DNA of 64,000 nucleotides from Actinomycetes bacterium (lineage in GTDB: Bacteria; Actinomycetota; Acidimicrobiia; Acidimicrobiales; Ilumatobacteraceae). The stretch covers positions 1 through 64,000 of the forward strand of contig JAKOUY010000037.1 in assembly GCA_029782355.1 (NCBI GenBank), written 5' to 3'. The position numbers and the translations under genes were made by a program. Numbering within the stretch: the first letter of the stretch is position 1; every line of letters starts with the position of its first letter. The notes under the pieces are model-generated. The model did no database searches, was not told the DNA's origin, and saw only the letters and a program-made list of their open reading frames with translations. Of this stretch, positions 38,865 through 47,809 are shown piece by piece.

Positions 38865-40244
38865 TCAGGCGTCGAGGACGCTGTGCGCCGGGACCACGGC
38901 GGCGTCGAAGAAGGCGAAGAACTCCTTGGTCGATCCGGTGATGAACCGCTGGGTCCCGCCGTTCATCCGCAGATCGACGATGTGGCCCTCGGGGGCGGCA
39001 GCGACGCGCTGGGAGAACGTGGTGAAGATCGGCCAGTGCCCGTTGATGTCCAGTTCGATCGCCCGCTGGCAGCCGACGTTGATCAGCGCCGTCGCCAGCT
39101 GCGCGGCATCGACCGGGCCGACGTAGACGTAGGCCAACCGGCCGTCGGCCACCGAGCACACCGCCGAGCGGATCACGTACACGGCGTTGCCGAAGTTGGC
39201 GCCCCACCACACCCCGTCGCGCAGCCCCTGCTGGAACATCGACCGGCCGTGGTCGACGAGCAGCTCCAGGTTCTGGCGCAGGCTGAGCCACGATCCGTCG
39301 TCGACCAGGTCCTGGCCGTATACGCCGAGATGCAGCTTGCCGGCGCGGTCGACCGCCAGCGTGGCGTCGCCGGCGCGCAGCGCCTTCACCGCACGGCCCT
39401 CGGTCAGGTAACCGCCGTGGATGTGCTGCAGGCGGAACCCGCCGTTCATCGCCGCGACGAGCGCCGGCTGCAGGTCGGCGGGGACCCGATCGCCCCGGGC
39501 CCACCTGCTCCCGCCCGGCTCGTCGGTGCCGTTGAACAGCCCGACCCGCAGATGGGTCTGGTCGATCAGGACCATCGAGGCCACCACGCTGGCCGCGCCG
39601 GGAAGCGGGCGCAGGCTCGTGGCCCACATCGCCGTGGTCCCGCCGGCGCTGGCCAGCGGTGTCCACTGCCCCTCGCCGGGGAGGGCCGGGCTGACCAGCG
39701 CGGGGATCGGGGCCGGTGCCGGCACGGCGGCAACGCTCGGCGTGGTGGATGCCGTGGGTGCCGTCGGCGACTCCGCCACCGTGACGCCCGGGGTCGTGCC
39801 GACGGGCGGGGTCGGCGGCGCCACCGGTGCCGCACGGGTCGTCGACGTGGCCGGAACCGTCGGCCGGGGAGCCAACGACAACGACCGAGCCGGCGCCGTG
39901 GACGGTGGCTGGCGATAGATGTAGGTCTCGACTCGGTTGACCAGCCCGTCGAGCCCGTGGTCCCGGGCCCAGGCAGTGGCCGCCTCGGTGACTCCAGCAC
40001 CGTGGTGACGACCGACGTACTGGGCGAGGGAGGTCCCGCTCCACACCACGACCGCCACCAGCCCGGCGCCCGCAGCCCGCCAGTGCAGCCCCCGCCGACC
40101 GCGGCGGCGCGCCGCCAGGAGCGCGCCGGCGGCGATGGCGACGAGGATCATGACGGTCTCCCCGGTGCCGCCGAGGAGGTGGCCGCCGACCACGAGCAGC
40201 AGCCCGGCGAGCGCGGCGGCGGCCGTCGAGAGGGCAGCCGTCAT
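38865..40244 (-). CDS. Membrane-anchored phosphodiester glycosidase (NAGPA-like) protein
   Basis: 459 residues. The first 75 residues carry about three hydrophobic segments; a Pro/Thr-rich stretch follows to about residue 190. The C-terminal domain has N-G-G-F-R-L, G-G-Y-L-T-E-G, L-E-L-D-I-N-G-H-W and D-L-R-M-N-G-G-T-Q-R-F, the pattern of the phosphodiester glycosidase family (human uncovering enzyme, bacterial DUF2233). It probably acts on extracellular sugar phosphodiesters. It follows the secreted amylase gene on the same strand, 115 nt downstream. Confidence 0.78.
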   Translation of the reverse strand: MTAALSTAAAALAGLLLVVGGHLLGGTGETVMILVAIAAGALLAARRRGRRGLHWRAAGAGLVAVVVWSGTSLAQYVGRHHGAGVTEAATAWARDHGLDGLVNRVETYIYRQPPSTAPARSLSLAPRPTVPATSTTRAAPVAPPTPPVGTTPGVTVAESPTAPTASTTPSVAAVPAPAPIPALVSPALPGEGQWTPLASAGGTTAMWATSLRPLPGAASVVASMVLIDQTHLRVGLFNGTDEPGGSRWARGDRVPADLQPALVAAMNGGFRLQHIHGGYLTEGRAVKALRAGDATLAVDRAGKLHLGVYGQDLVDDGSWLSLRQNLELLVDHGRSMFQQGLRDGVWWGANFGNAVYVIRSAVCSVADGRLAYVYVGPVDAAQLATALINVGCQRAIELDINGHWPIFTTFSQRVAAAPEGHIVDLRMNGGTQRFITGSTKEFFAFFDAAVVPAHSVLDA

Positions 40245-40359
40245 CCGACACCGTCCCGTCCCGCCGCCAGTGTGGTGTGCACCGGACGGCGACCGTACAC
40301 ATCGGCAGGCTGGCGGTCCCGGCAGCTGGGGTGAGGATTTGGTGAGAACTCGGAGGCGC

Positions 40360-42165
40360 TCAGCCGGCCACGTGGTCGACGTCCAGGACGACGGCCTCGT
40401 GGCCGCCCGCCGAGACGGCGGCCTGGCCGTGGGCGACCTCTACGACGGCCGCCCCGGTGCAGCTGGTGGCCAGCACGTTGCAATAGCGACCGGGCGCCAG
40501 CGCCGTGGGCACCGCGCCCTGGACGGCGGCGGCGGACACGTTGACGACCGCCAGGCCGCGGTCGCGGCGCGCCAGCACCACCAGGTCACCGATGGCCGAT
40601 CGGCTGACCGGGGTTCCCGCGACGGTCGCTCGATACCGCAGCATCGCCGTGACATGGGTCAGGCGGTGCGAGCAGGTCCATGGCGCGGTGCCGCACACGG
40701 CGTCGGCGACCGAGCCGTCGGGTCCCTCGGGCGGCCCGGCATCTCGATCGGAGAACGCGTACCCGGAGAACAGCTCGGGCAGGCCGTAGTCGTCGGCCAG
40801 CAGGACGATCTCGGCGAGACGGTGCAGGGCGGCATCGGCGCGGGTCACCGACTGGCCGTTGCGCTCGGTGTCGTGGTTCTCCACGAACGACACGGCCTGC
40901 GCGCTGGGCAGCGCGCCCGTGCCGGCCGTGACGATGTTGCCGGCGATGGTCAGGCTCAGGGCTTGGGCCAGCTTGCGGCTGTAGGCGAACTCGTAGACCC
41001 GGCCGAAGGAGGTGTACTGCTCGGGGGTGATCGGCTCCCCGCCGCCGCGGATCACCTCACTGAAGACGGCGGTGCCGGCCGGAAGCCCGGCCAGGATGGC
41101 CTGCAGGTCGGTGGGGGCGATGTGCTTGGCGGCGTCGATCCGGAACCCGTCGACGCCGAGGCCGACCAGGTCGGCCAGGAACTGGTGCAGCCGCTGGCGG
41201 ACGTTGGGTCGGCTGGTGTCGAGATCGGCGAGGTTGACCAGCTCGCACGTTTGCACCTGGGCGGCATCCTGATAGTTGGCGATGTCGTCGTCGGGCGTCA
41301 GCCCGCAGTGGTGGAAGTCGGCCGACGTCCACAGTCCTGGGTACTCGTAGTGCCGGTACGGCGAGCCGGCCACCCCCACGCCGTCACCGGCGGCCATGTG
41401 GTTGATGACCGCATCGACCAGCACGGACACCCCGGCTCGGTGGCAGGCCTCGATCATCGCCGAGAAGGTGTCCGGCGTGCCCAGCTTGGAGTGCAGCGAG
41501 TCGCTCACCGGCTGGTACGAGGTCCACCACTGGGGGCCGCGGATCGACTCGACGACCGGCGAGGTCTGGACGAACCCGAACCCTTGCGCCGCCAGTGCCG
41601 GGCACTCGGCGGCGATCGCCGACCAGGTCCACTGGAACAGCTGCACCCCCACCCGCCCGTCCACCGCCACGTGGCTCGCGCCAGACCCGGCACCCCCGCC
41701 AGTCCCGCTCCCCGCACTCCCGGCCCCGGCGGCCCCTGCTGCCCCGCTCCCCGCACTCCCGGTCCCCCCGGCCCCGGTCCCCCCGGTTTGCTTGTGTGCG
41801 GAAACCGTCGCATGCGGAGGTTTGCGCACCCATGCAACCTGGTCGCGTGCGGAAACCGTCGTCTGCGGAGGTTTGCGCACGCGAGCAGCGGTGGGGGTGG
41901 GGGGTGAGATCGTGCGGGCCGTGGGGGTGGGGGTGGCGACCAGGGCGAGGGGTGGCGTCAGGGTCAGGGCGAGGGGTGATGTGAGGGTTCGGGCGAGGGG
42001 TGGCGTGAGGGTGAGGGCGAGGGTTAGGGCGAGGGGTGGGGCGAGGGCCAGGGGGAGGGCCAGGGGGAGGGCCAGGGGGAGGGCGAGGAGGGGGGCGAGG
42101 AGACGGGCGGTGCGGGCCCGTCGGGGGCGGGTGATGGTGCGCGGAAGGGCTCGCCCGGAGGCCAT
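40360..42165 (-). CDS. Secreted alpha-amylase (GH13) with repeat-rich leader
   Basis: 601 residues. The catalytic domain from about residue 165 (V-G-V-Q-L-F-Q-W-T-W) carries D-A-V-I-N-H, the nucleophile in D-G-F-R-I-D-A-A-K-H, the acid/base in F-S-E-V-I and the third acid in F-V-E-N-H-D. It hydrolyses alpha-1,4 bonds in starch or glycogen outside the cell. Ahead of it lie an Arg-rich start, a long Leu/Ala/Pro/Thr run (about residues 22-80) of repeated A-L-P-L-A-L and T-L-T-P-P-L units, a 17-residue repeat in two copies (about 95-125) and a Gly/Ser/Ala-rich linker. The signal peptide is degenerate. No convincing Shine-Dalgarno precedes ATG 42165. Confidence 0.9.
   Translation of the reverse strand: MASGRALPRTITRPRRARTARLLAPLLALPLALPLALPLALAPPLALTLALTLTPPLARTLTSPLALTLTPPLALVATPTPTARTISPPTPTAARVRKPPQTTVSARDQVAWVRKPPHATVSAHKQTGGTGAGGTGSAGSGAAGAAGAGSAGSGTGGGAGSGASHVAVDGRVGVQLFQWTWSAIAAECPALAAQGFGFVQTSPVVESIRGPQWWTSYQPVSDSLHSKLGTPDTFSAMIEACHRAGVSVLVDAVINHMAAGDGVGVAGSPYRHYEYPGLWTSADFHHCGLTPDDDIANYQDAAQVQTCELVNLADLDTSRPNVRQRLHQFLADLVGLGVDGFRIDAAKHIAPTDLQAILAGLPAGTAVFSEVIRGGGEPITPEQYTSFGRVYEFAYSRKLAQALSLTIAGNIVTAGTGALPSAQAVSFVENHDTERNGQSVTRADAALHRLAEIVLLADDYGLPELFSGYAFSDRDAGPPEGPDGSVADAVCGTAPWTCSHRLTHVTAMLRYRATVAGTPVSRSAIGDLVVLARRDRGLAVVNVSAAAVQGAVPTALAPGRYCNVLATSCTGAAVVEVAHGQAAVSAGGHEAVVLDVDHVAG
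41796..41880 (-). repeat. Two palindromic 34-nt elements in the amylase gene, 51-nt period
   Basis: Copies at 41796-41829 and 41847-41880 are identical except for two bases in the loop, and start 51 nt (17 codons) apart. Each has arms GTGCGGAAACC and GGTTTGCGCAC, which pair with one mismatch; copy 2 extends its arms by CGC/GCG to 41844-41883. They encode V-R-K-P-P-Q-T-T-V-S-A-R and V-R-K-P-P-H-A-T-V-S-A-H in frame. Confidence 0.9.
41890..42110. repeat. G-run-rich imperfect repeat tract in the amylase leader
   Basis: On the plus strand this 220-nt stretch is built of units such as AGGGCGAGGGGTGG and the 12-mer CCAGGGGGAGGG in three consecutive copies, with G-runs of 3-5 every 4-8 nt. It can form G-quadruplexes on the template strand of the amylase gene. 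It encodes the Leu/Ala/Pro/Thr leader; unit variation is mostly frame-preserving. Confidence 0.85.
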
Positions 42166-42240
42166 GGGCGCACGTTACCGGTCGGGTGCGCCACGACCCG
42201 GCCGGCGACCTCCGCGCCCGCCGCGGCCCCAGCCGCTACC

Positions 42241-42729
42241 GTGGGCCGAGTGGGCAGACTGTGCGAGCGGCCGGGATGCGCCCGCCCGGCGGACGCGGCC
42301 TACACGATCGACGTCGGGCGCCTGATCGTCACTCTCGGCCGCCTCGACCAGCTGCCGCGGGCCACCAGCGTGGTCTGTGCGGTCCATGCCGCCACGCTCA
42401 CCGTCCCCCGACACTGGACGCTCGACGACCAGCGGGTCAGCGCCCCGCCGCTGTTCCGGCTGCCGCCCGCCGCCGCGCCGGAGCGGGCCAGACCGGTGCG
42501 CCGGCACCCCTCCGCCGGGTTGCCACTGGCCGGCACGGAGCAGCTCCGCCTGGTGGTCGACCGCGACGAGCCGGAGGAACCCGTGGCGCCCGAACCCGCC
42601 GAGCGCGACGCCACCACCGTCCTGGCCTGGCGGCCGCGCTTCGACACCGGCGACGACCTCGACGGCCTGCTCGACGCCTCCAGCCCCCTGCTGGCCCGGG
42701 CGTTCCAACGGCCGCATCGCCCGGGCTGA
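42241..42729 (+). CDS. DUF3499-like actinobacterial protein
   Basis: About 162 residues from GTG 42241; GTG 42250 is an alternative. R-L-C-E-R-P-G-C-A-R-P-A begins the conserved part, and V-C-A-V-H-A-A-T-L-T-V-P-R-H-W-T-L-D-D completes a probable zinc knuckle (CxxxxC and CxxH). The family is confined to Actinobacteria as far as I know and has no known function. The C-terminal half is unconserved. It is divergent from the amylase gene (75 nt) and precedes an SRPBCC gene by 13 nt. Confidence 0.75.
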   Translation: MGRVGRLCERPGCARPADAAYTIDVGRLIVTLGRLDQLPRATSVVCAVHAATLTVPRHWTLDDQRVSAPPLFRLPPAAAPERARPVRRHPSAGLPLAGTEQLRLVVDRDEPEEPVAPEPAERDATTVLAWRPRFDTGDDLDGLLDASSPLLARAFQRPHRPG

Positions 42730-42742
42730 CGTTCGACCCCGG

Positions 42743-43183
42743 ATGGACGCCGTCGCCACCCTCACCGCTCGCTGCGACCCCGACGAGCTGTTCGACCACG
42801 TCGACGACCTCGCCCGCTATCCGGCCTGGATGGACCTGGTCCACCACGCCGAGCCGCTCGGGGGCGAGCCGCCGGCGTGGTCGACGGAGCTGCGCGCCCG
42901 GATCGGGCCGCTGGCTCGGAGCAAGCGGTTGCGGATGGTGCGAACGGTCCACGATCGCCGGACTCGACAGGTGCGCTTCGAGCGCGACGAGCTCGACGGT
43001 CGGCAGCACTCGCCGTGGCGGTTGGAGGCCGCCGTGACCCACGACGGCCAGCAGGTCACCTTGGAGATGCGTCTGCACTACGGCGGCGGATTGTGGACCG
43101 GGGGCCTGCTCGAACGTGCCCTCGCCGAGCAGATCAGCGCCGGTCGTGATCGACTTCGCGCCCTGGTGACGCCCAGGCACTGA
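42743..43183 (+). CDS. SRPBCC (polyketide cyclase/START-like) protein
   Basis: 146 residues. The opening V-A-T-L-T-A-R-C-D-P-D-E-L-F-D-H-V-D-D-L-A-R-Y-P-A-W matches the coenzyme Q-binding/polyketide cyclase group, and the end L-L-E-R-A-L-A-E-Q-I closes the helix-grip fold. It may bind a hydrophobic ligand. ATG 42743 is 13 nt after the DUF3499 gene. Its 3' end overlaps the convergent ABC gene by 50 nt. Confidence 0.78.
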   Translation: MDAVATLTARCDPDELFDHVDDLARYPAWMDLVHHAEPLGGEPPAWSTELRARIGPLARSKRLRMVRTVHDRRTRQVRFERDELDGRQHSPWRLEAAVTHDGQQVTLEMRLHYGGGLWTGGLLERALAEQISAGRDRLRALVTPRH

Positions 43184-43982
43184 GCCGCCCGTCGGGCCGG
43201 CGCTCGAGGGTCAGGGCCATCGCGAAGGTCTCGCTGAGGGCCGCGGCCGTCAACGTGTCGTCCAGCGCTCCGGCCGCCACGGCGACGCCGTCGCGCAACA
43301 TCAGGACGTGGGTCATGCCGGCGGGCACCTCGTCGAGGTGATGGGTGACCAGCACCAGCGGAGCGGCAGCCGGGTCCGTGGTGAGCTCGCCGAGCGCACT
43401 CACGAGGTGCTCCCGGCCGGCGAGGTCCAGGCGGGCGCTCGGCTCGTCGAGCAGGATCACCCCGGGCTCGTTCATCAGGGTCCGGGCGAGGAGGACGCGC
43501 TGCTGCTCGCCCGACGACAGGGTGGCCAGCGAGCGACCGGCCGCCCAGGCCACGCCCATCCGGTCGAGGCAGGCCACCGCCGCCTGCCGATCGGCGTCGG
43601 TGTAGGTGTGCCACCACGGCTCGAGGGCCGCGTACTTCGCCGTCATCACGATCTCGGTGGCGGTCAGGGCCGGTCGGAGCTCGGCGGCGAGGGCCGCCGA
43701 CATCAGCCCGACCCGCCGCCGCAGGGCGCGCACGTCGGTCCGCCCGAGCCGTTCGCCGACCACGGTCACGGTACCCGTGCTGGGGTGGAGATACATCGAC
43801 GCCAGCCGCAGCACGGTGGTCTTGCCCGAACCGTTGGCGCCGAGCACCAGCCACCGCTCACCCTCGGCGACTCGCCAGGTCAGCGGGGCCAGAATCGTCC
43901 GACCGTCGGCCACCACCGACACCCGGTCGAGGTCGAGCACGACCCGTGGTGACGCCGACGCTGACGTGGTCGATGGCCTCAT
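43134..43982 (-). CDS. ABC transporter ATP-binding protein
   Basis: 282 residues. G-A-N-G-S-G-K-T-T (Walker A), L-S-S-G-E-Q-Q-R (signature), I-L-L-D-E-P (Walker B) and V-T-H-H (H-loop) are intact. No permease lies nearby, so it may be a stand-alone YlmA-type ATPase or serve a distant transporter. It ends the mshD-pepF-rlmN operon with an ATGA overlap. The last residues are antisense to the SRPBCC gene. Confidence 0.85.
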   Translation of the reverse strand: MRPSTTSASASPRVVLDLDRVSVVADGRTILAPLTWRVAEGERWLVLGANGSGKTTVLRLASMYLHPSTGTVTVVGERLGRTDVRALRRRVGLMSAALAAELRPALTATEIVMTAKYAALEPWWHTYTDADRQAAVACLDRMGVAWAAGRSLATLSSGEQQRVLLARTLMNEPGVILLDEPSARLDLAGREHLVSALGELTTDPAAAPLVLVTHHLDEVPAGMTHVLMLRDGVAVAAGALDDTLTAAALSETFAMALTLERRPDGRLSAWASPGREVDHDRR

Positions 43983-45034
43983 CGCTGACCGGTGGCGCGC
44001 CGGCCGAGGGACACCGGTTGGCCAGCGGCCAGCTGGCCGCAGGCGGCGTCGATCTCCGTGCCGCGGTTGCGCCGGACGGTGGCGTTGACCCGCAGCGACT
44101 CGAGCCGGTCGCGGAACTCGTGGACCCGCCGCAGCGAGGAGCCGACGGTCGGGTAGCCCGGCGTCGGGTTCAGCGGGATCAGGTTGACGTGCGCCGGAAG
44201 CCGCAGCCGGCGGCATAGCCGGGCCAGCTCGTCGGCGTCGGCGTCGCGGTCGTTGACCCCGGCGATCAACGCCCATTCGAAGCTCAGCCGTCGTCCCTTC
44301 TTGGTCAGGTAGTCGGCGCAGGCGGCCATCAGTGCGTCGAGCGGATAGCGCCGGTTGATCGGGACCAACTCGTCGCGCAGGGCATCGTTGGCCGCGTGCA
44401 GGGACACGGCCAGGTTGACCGGACGCGGCTGGTCGGCGAGATGGCGGATGCCGGGCACCAGCCCGACCGTGCTGACGGTCAGGTGCCGCGCCGACATCCC
44501 GACCGCCCCGTGCAGGCGCTCGATGGCCGGCCACAGGGCGGCCTCGTTGGCCAGGGGTTCGCCCATGCCCATGAACACCACGTTGCCCAGCCGGCGGCCC
44601 AGCTCCCGAGCTTGGCGTGCCGCCCGGATCACCTGCTCGACGATCTCGCCGGTGGTGAGCTGGCGGGTGAACCCGGCCTGCCCGGTGGCGCAGAAGCCGC
44701 AGCCCATCGCGCAGCCGGCCTGGCTGCTGACGCACGCCGTGACCCGGTCGGGGTAGACCATCAGCACCGTCTCGATCCGTGCCCCGTCGGCCAGCTCCCA
44801 CAGGTACTTGACGGTGTCGCCACGATCGCTGACCCGGCGGATCACCTCGTGCAGCGCCTCCGGCAGCGCGTCGGCGATCTGCTGGCGCAGGGCCTTGGGC
44901 AGCGTGGTCAGCTGCTCGAGCGGTGCCTGCTGGGCGTAGAGGCCCTCCCACAGCTGGTCCAGCCGGTAGCGCGGCTGTCCGCCCAGGAGCTCGCCCAGCG
45001 CCTCGCGGTCGGGGTCGTAGCGGGTGATGGTCAC
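43979..45034 (-). CDS. rlmN: Dual-specificity rRNA/tRNA adenine-C2 methyltransferase RlmN
   Basis: 351 residues. The radical-SAM cluster is C-A-M-G-C-G-F-C, followed by M-G-M-G-E-P-L-A-N and S-L-H-A-A-N. A methyl-carrying cysteine is expected near the end (D-A-A-C-G-Q-L). It methylates A2503 of 23S rRNA and A37 of some tRNAs. GTG 45034 overlaps the pepF stop by 4 nt (GTGA). Confidence 0.94.
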   Translation of the reverse strand: MTITRYDPDREALGELLGGQPRYRLDQLWEGLYAQQAPLEQLTTLPKALRQQIADALPEALHEVIRRVSDRGDTVKYLWELADGARIETVLMVYPDRVTACVSSQAGCAMGCGFCATGQAGFTRQLTTGEIVEQVIRAARQARELGRRLGNVVFMGMGEPLANEAALWPAIERLHGAVGMSARHLTVSTVGLVPGIRHLADQPRPVNLAVSLHAANDALRDELVPINRRYPLDALMAACADYLTKKGRRLSFEWALIAGVNDRDADADELARLCRRLRLPAHVNLIPLNPTPGYPTVGSSLRRVHEFRDRLESLRVNATVRRNRGTEIDAACGQLAAGQPVSLGRRATGQR

Positions 45035-46842
45035 CGGGCTGCCAACTCGCAGTAGGCGGCGATCCGTGCCCGGACGACGTCGAGGCTGGCGTCCCAGAAC
45101 TCGGTGGTCGTCAGGTCGAAGCCGAAGCGCTGGGCGAGGTCCTCGGCCCGGTCCATGCCGGCGCGCGACAGGGCGTCGTCGTACCCCTGGCGGAAGCGCT
45201 CGGGGTCGCGCTGGTAGCTGGCGTACAACCCGATGCCGAACAGCAACCCGAAGGTGTACGGCCAGTTGTAGAACGCCGACGAGTAGTAGTGCGATTTCAC
45301 CGCCCACATGTACGGGTGGGCCGTCGCCTGGTCGAGCCCGTCTCCGTAGGCGTCGGCCTGCGCGGCGGTCATCAGCTCGTTGAGCTCCGTGACGCCCAGG
45401 GTGGTGCGCGTCCGGCGCTCCATCACCGCCGACTCGAACAGGAACCGGCTGCGGATGTCGACGATGACCTGGTTGACACCGGCGAGGTCGACGTCGAGCA
45501 GGGCCAGGCGGGCGCGGTCGTCCAGGGAGGCCAGCGCCGACTCCGTCATCAGGGTCTCGCAGAAGATGCTGGCGGTCTCGGCGAGGGTCATCGGCAGGGC
45601 CCGCTGCAGCGCGGTGCGCCCGGCCAGCTGGGTGTTGTGGTAGGCGTGGCCGAGCTCGTGGGCCAGCGTCTGCACCCCGTCGAGGCTGCCGTCCCAGTTG
45701 AGCAGGATCAGCGAGCGATCCCCGACGAACGGCATGCAGAAGGCCCCACCTTCCTTGCCGTCGCGCGGCGCCACGTCGATCCAGCGGCCCGTGGTGGCCC
45801 GCTCGACGAGGCCGGCCAGCCCGGGGCTGAACGTGGCGAACGCCCGGCGCACGGCGGCCACGCCGTCGCTCCACGACACCGGCTCGGTGGATCCGCCGGG
45901 GAGCGGGGCGACGAGGTTCCACCAGCGCAACCCGCCCGCATCGCCGTGCCGGTCTGCCTTGGCCCGCATCCACCGGCGCAGATCGGGAAGGCTGCGGGTC
46001 ACGGCGTCCTGCATGGCGTCGAGGGTCGCCGGCGTCACGCTGTTGGCGAAGCACGACGCGGCCAGCGGGGTGTCCCAGGCCCGCCGCCGGTTGACCGTGG
46101 CGGCCTCGCCCTTGACGCCGTTGAGCGCCGCGGCACAGACCACCGCGACGGTCGGCCAGGCGGCTTGCTCGGCCTCGTAGGCGGCCTGGCGCACCGCCGG
46201 ATCGGGCGAGGTCGCCAAGCCGCGAACGGCGGCGATCGGCATCGACTCGGCGGTTCCGCCGGGCATCGTCACGGTGGCGCGCAGCTGTGAGGTGACGTCG
46301 CTGTGCAGCCGGGACCAGGCCAGCGAGCCGGTCAGTCGCAGCTCGGCGTACAGGTGCTCCTCGGCCTCGCTCATCTGGTGACCGGCCCGCTCGGCCAGGC
46401 GGGTGAGCGGGCCGTGGTGGGCGGCCGCTTCGGTGCTGACGGCAGCCAGCGAGTCGACGCCGACGTCGGCGACCCAGGCCGCCAGGCGGGAGCGCAGCGG
46501 CACCAGCACCGCCGCCAGCGTGCTGAGCTCCGACGAGAGCGCCTGGGCCCGCTCGTCTCGGCTGTCCGTGGTCAGCGTGGCGTCGACGAATGCGGCCTGC
46601 AGGTCGAGGTCGGCTTCGACGTCGTTGAACGCGGCGATGGCCCGGTCGGCCGCCTCGCCGTCGGCTGCGGTCGCCGGGCCGCCGGATCCGGCGCGGATGT
46701 CGAGCTCGTCGAACAGGCCCACCAACCGGGCGGTGCCGGCGTGCAGGCCGTCGAGGGCGTCGAGGAACGATCGGGCGGCGAAGGACTCGTGGAGATCCGA
46801 GACGTCCCAGCGGGGGAGCTCGGTGGCGGGTGCATCGGTCAT
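45031..46842 (-). CDS. M3-family oligoendopeptidase (PepF-like)
   Basis: 603 residues. The zinc motif is H-E-L-G-H in V-Q-T-L-A-H-E-L-G-H-A-Y-H; the third ligand is probably in E-T-A-S-I-F-C-E. It is a cytoplasmic metallopeptidase cleaving short peptides. ATG 46842 has GAGGAGC upstream and an ATGA overlap with mshD. The frame stays open to 47613 across mshD, which is shadow. Confidence 0.92.
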   Translation of the reverse strand: MTDAPATELPRWDVSDLHESFAARSFLDALDGLHAGTARLVGLFDELDIRAGSGGPATAADGEAADRAIAAFNDVEADLDLQAAFVDATLTTDSRDERAQALSSELSTLAAVLVPLRSRLAAWVADVGVDSLAAVSTEAAAHHGPLTRLAERAGHQMSEAEEHLYAELRLTGSLAWSRLHSDVTSQLRATVTMPGGTAESMPIAAVRGLATSPDPAVRQAAYEAEQAAWPTVAVVCAAALNGVKGEAATVNRRRAWDTPLAASCFANSVTPATLDAMQDAVTRSLPDLRRWMRAKADRHGDAGGLRWWNLVAPLPGGSTEPVSWSDGVAAVRRAFATFSPGLAGLVERATTGRWIDVAPRDGKEGGAFCMPFVGDRSLILLNWDGSLDGVQTLAHELGHAYHNTQLAGRTALQRALPMTLAETASIFCETLMTESALASLDDRARLALLDVDLAGVNQVIVDIRSRFLFESAVMERRTRTTLGVTELNELMTAAQADAYGDGLDQATAHPYMWAVKSHYYSSAFYNWPYTFGLLFGIGLYASYQRDPERFRQGYDDALSRAGMDRAEDLAQRFGFDLTTTEFWDASLDVVRARIAAYCELAAR

Positions 46843-47756
46843 CGGGGCTCCTCGGTGGTGGGGGACTCGTCGCCCGTCGATGCCGCGGGCAGGTCGGCGA
46901 CGAAGGCCCGCTGGGTGTCGGTCACGACGAAGCCCAGCCGGCGGTAGACGGCGACGGCGGCGGTGTTGGCGGCGTCGACGTACAGCATGCCGTGGCGCAG
47001 GCCGCGTCTGGCGAGGGAGTCCAGGCCGGCGCGGGTCAGCGCCGCGCCCAGACCCCGCCCGTGCGCCGCCGGATCCACCCCGATCACGTAGATCTCCCCG
47101 AGCGGCGGATCGTGGTCGGCGTGGATCTTGGTCCAGCAGAACCCGATCATCCGGCCGTCGCGCTCGTGGACCAGGAACCCGGCGGGATCCCACCACGGCT
47201 CGGCCTGGCGCTGGCGCAGCGTGGCCAGGTCCCACCCGCCCTGTTCGGGGTGCCAGGCGAACGCCGCCCGGTTGAGGTCCAGCCAGGCCGGCTCGTCGAT
47301 GCCCGTGCGGAACGGGCGGGTGGCGATGGTGTGCTCGCCGACGCTGCGCAGCGGCAGTCCGACGGCCATGTGCAGCAGCTCGCGGTCCGGGCGCAGGCCG
47401 AGGCGGGTGGCGACCTCCGGTGCGTCGTGGTCCGACGTCCACCACACGGCCCGTGCCGAGTGGCCACCAGTCGTGGCGCGCAGCGTCCCGAGCAGGGCAC
47501 CGAGGGCCACCCGCTCCCGTGCCGGTACCGCGGCGATCTGCCACGCCGCGGCCGACACCGGCGAGGCCTGGGCGTAGGCGACCGCCGAGCCGGTGGCCGA
47601 GTCGCGGCGGCACACCGCCACCACCCCGGGTCGGGGGTCGATCAGGTCGGCCCGGAGCTGGTCGGGGAGTGGCGTCGCCGTCCGGGCGGCCAGCTGCAGC
47701 ACGGATCGGCGGGTGGCCTCGTCGGGCGGGCGGAGTGTCTCGAACGCGTCGGCCAT
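46839..47756 (-). CDS. mshD: Mycothiol synthase
   Basis: 305 residues with two GNAT domains, the usual MshD architecture. F-A-W-H-P-E-Q-G-G-W-D, G-F-C-W-T-K-I-H, I-Y-V-I-G-V-D-P-A-A-H-G-R-G-L-G and L-Y-V-D-A-A-N-T-A-A-V are MshD hallmarks. It acetylates Cys-GlcN-Ins to make mycothiol, the actinobacterial low-molecular-weight thiol. First gene of a four-gene operon; it is divergent from nth by 53 nt. Confidence 0.93.
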   Translation of the reverse strand: MADAFETLRPPDEATRRSVLQLAARTATPLPDQLRADLIDPRPGVVAVCRRDSATGSAVAYAQASPVSAAAWQIAAVPARERVALGALLGTLRATTGGHSARAVWWTSDHDAPEVATRLGLRPDRELLHMAVGLPLRSVGEHTIATRPFRTGIDEPAWLDLNRAAFAWHPEQGGWDLATLRQRQAEPWWDPAGFLVHERDGRMIGFCWTKIHADHDPPLGEIYVIGVDPAAHGRGLGAALTRAGLDSLARRGLRHGMLYVDAANTAAVAVYRRLGFVVTDTQRAFVADLPAASTGDESPTTEEPR

Positions 47757-47809
47757 CGCCCGCTGCAGGCTACCCGGGCGGCGCCGGCCGCCCCGCTAGC
47801 GTGACCCGG

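Noticed and set aside
43979-46054. A 691-codon frame that appears to extend RlmN at its N-terminus.
   Set aside because: The upstream part is a shadow of pepF; RlmN begins at GTG 45034.
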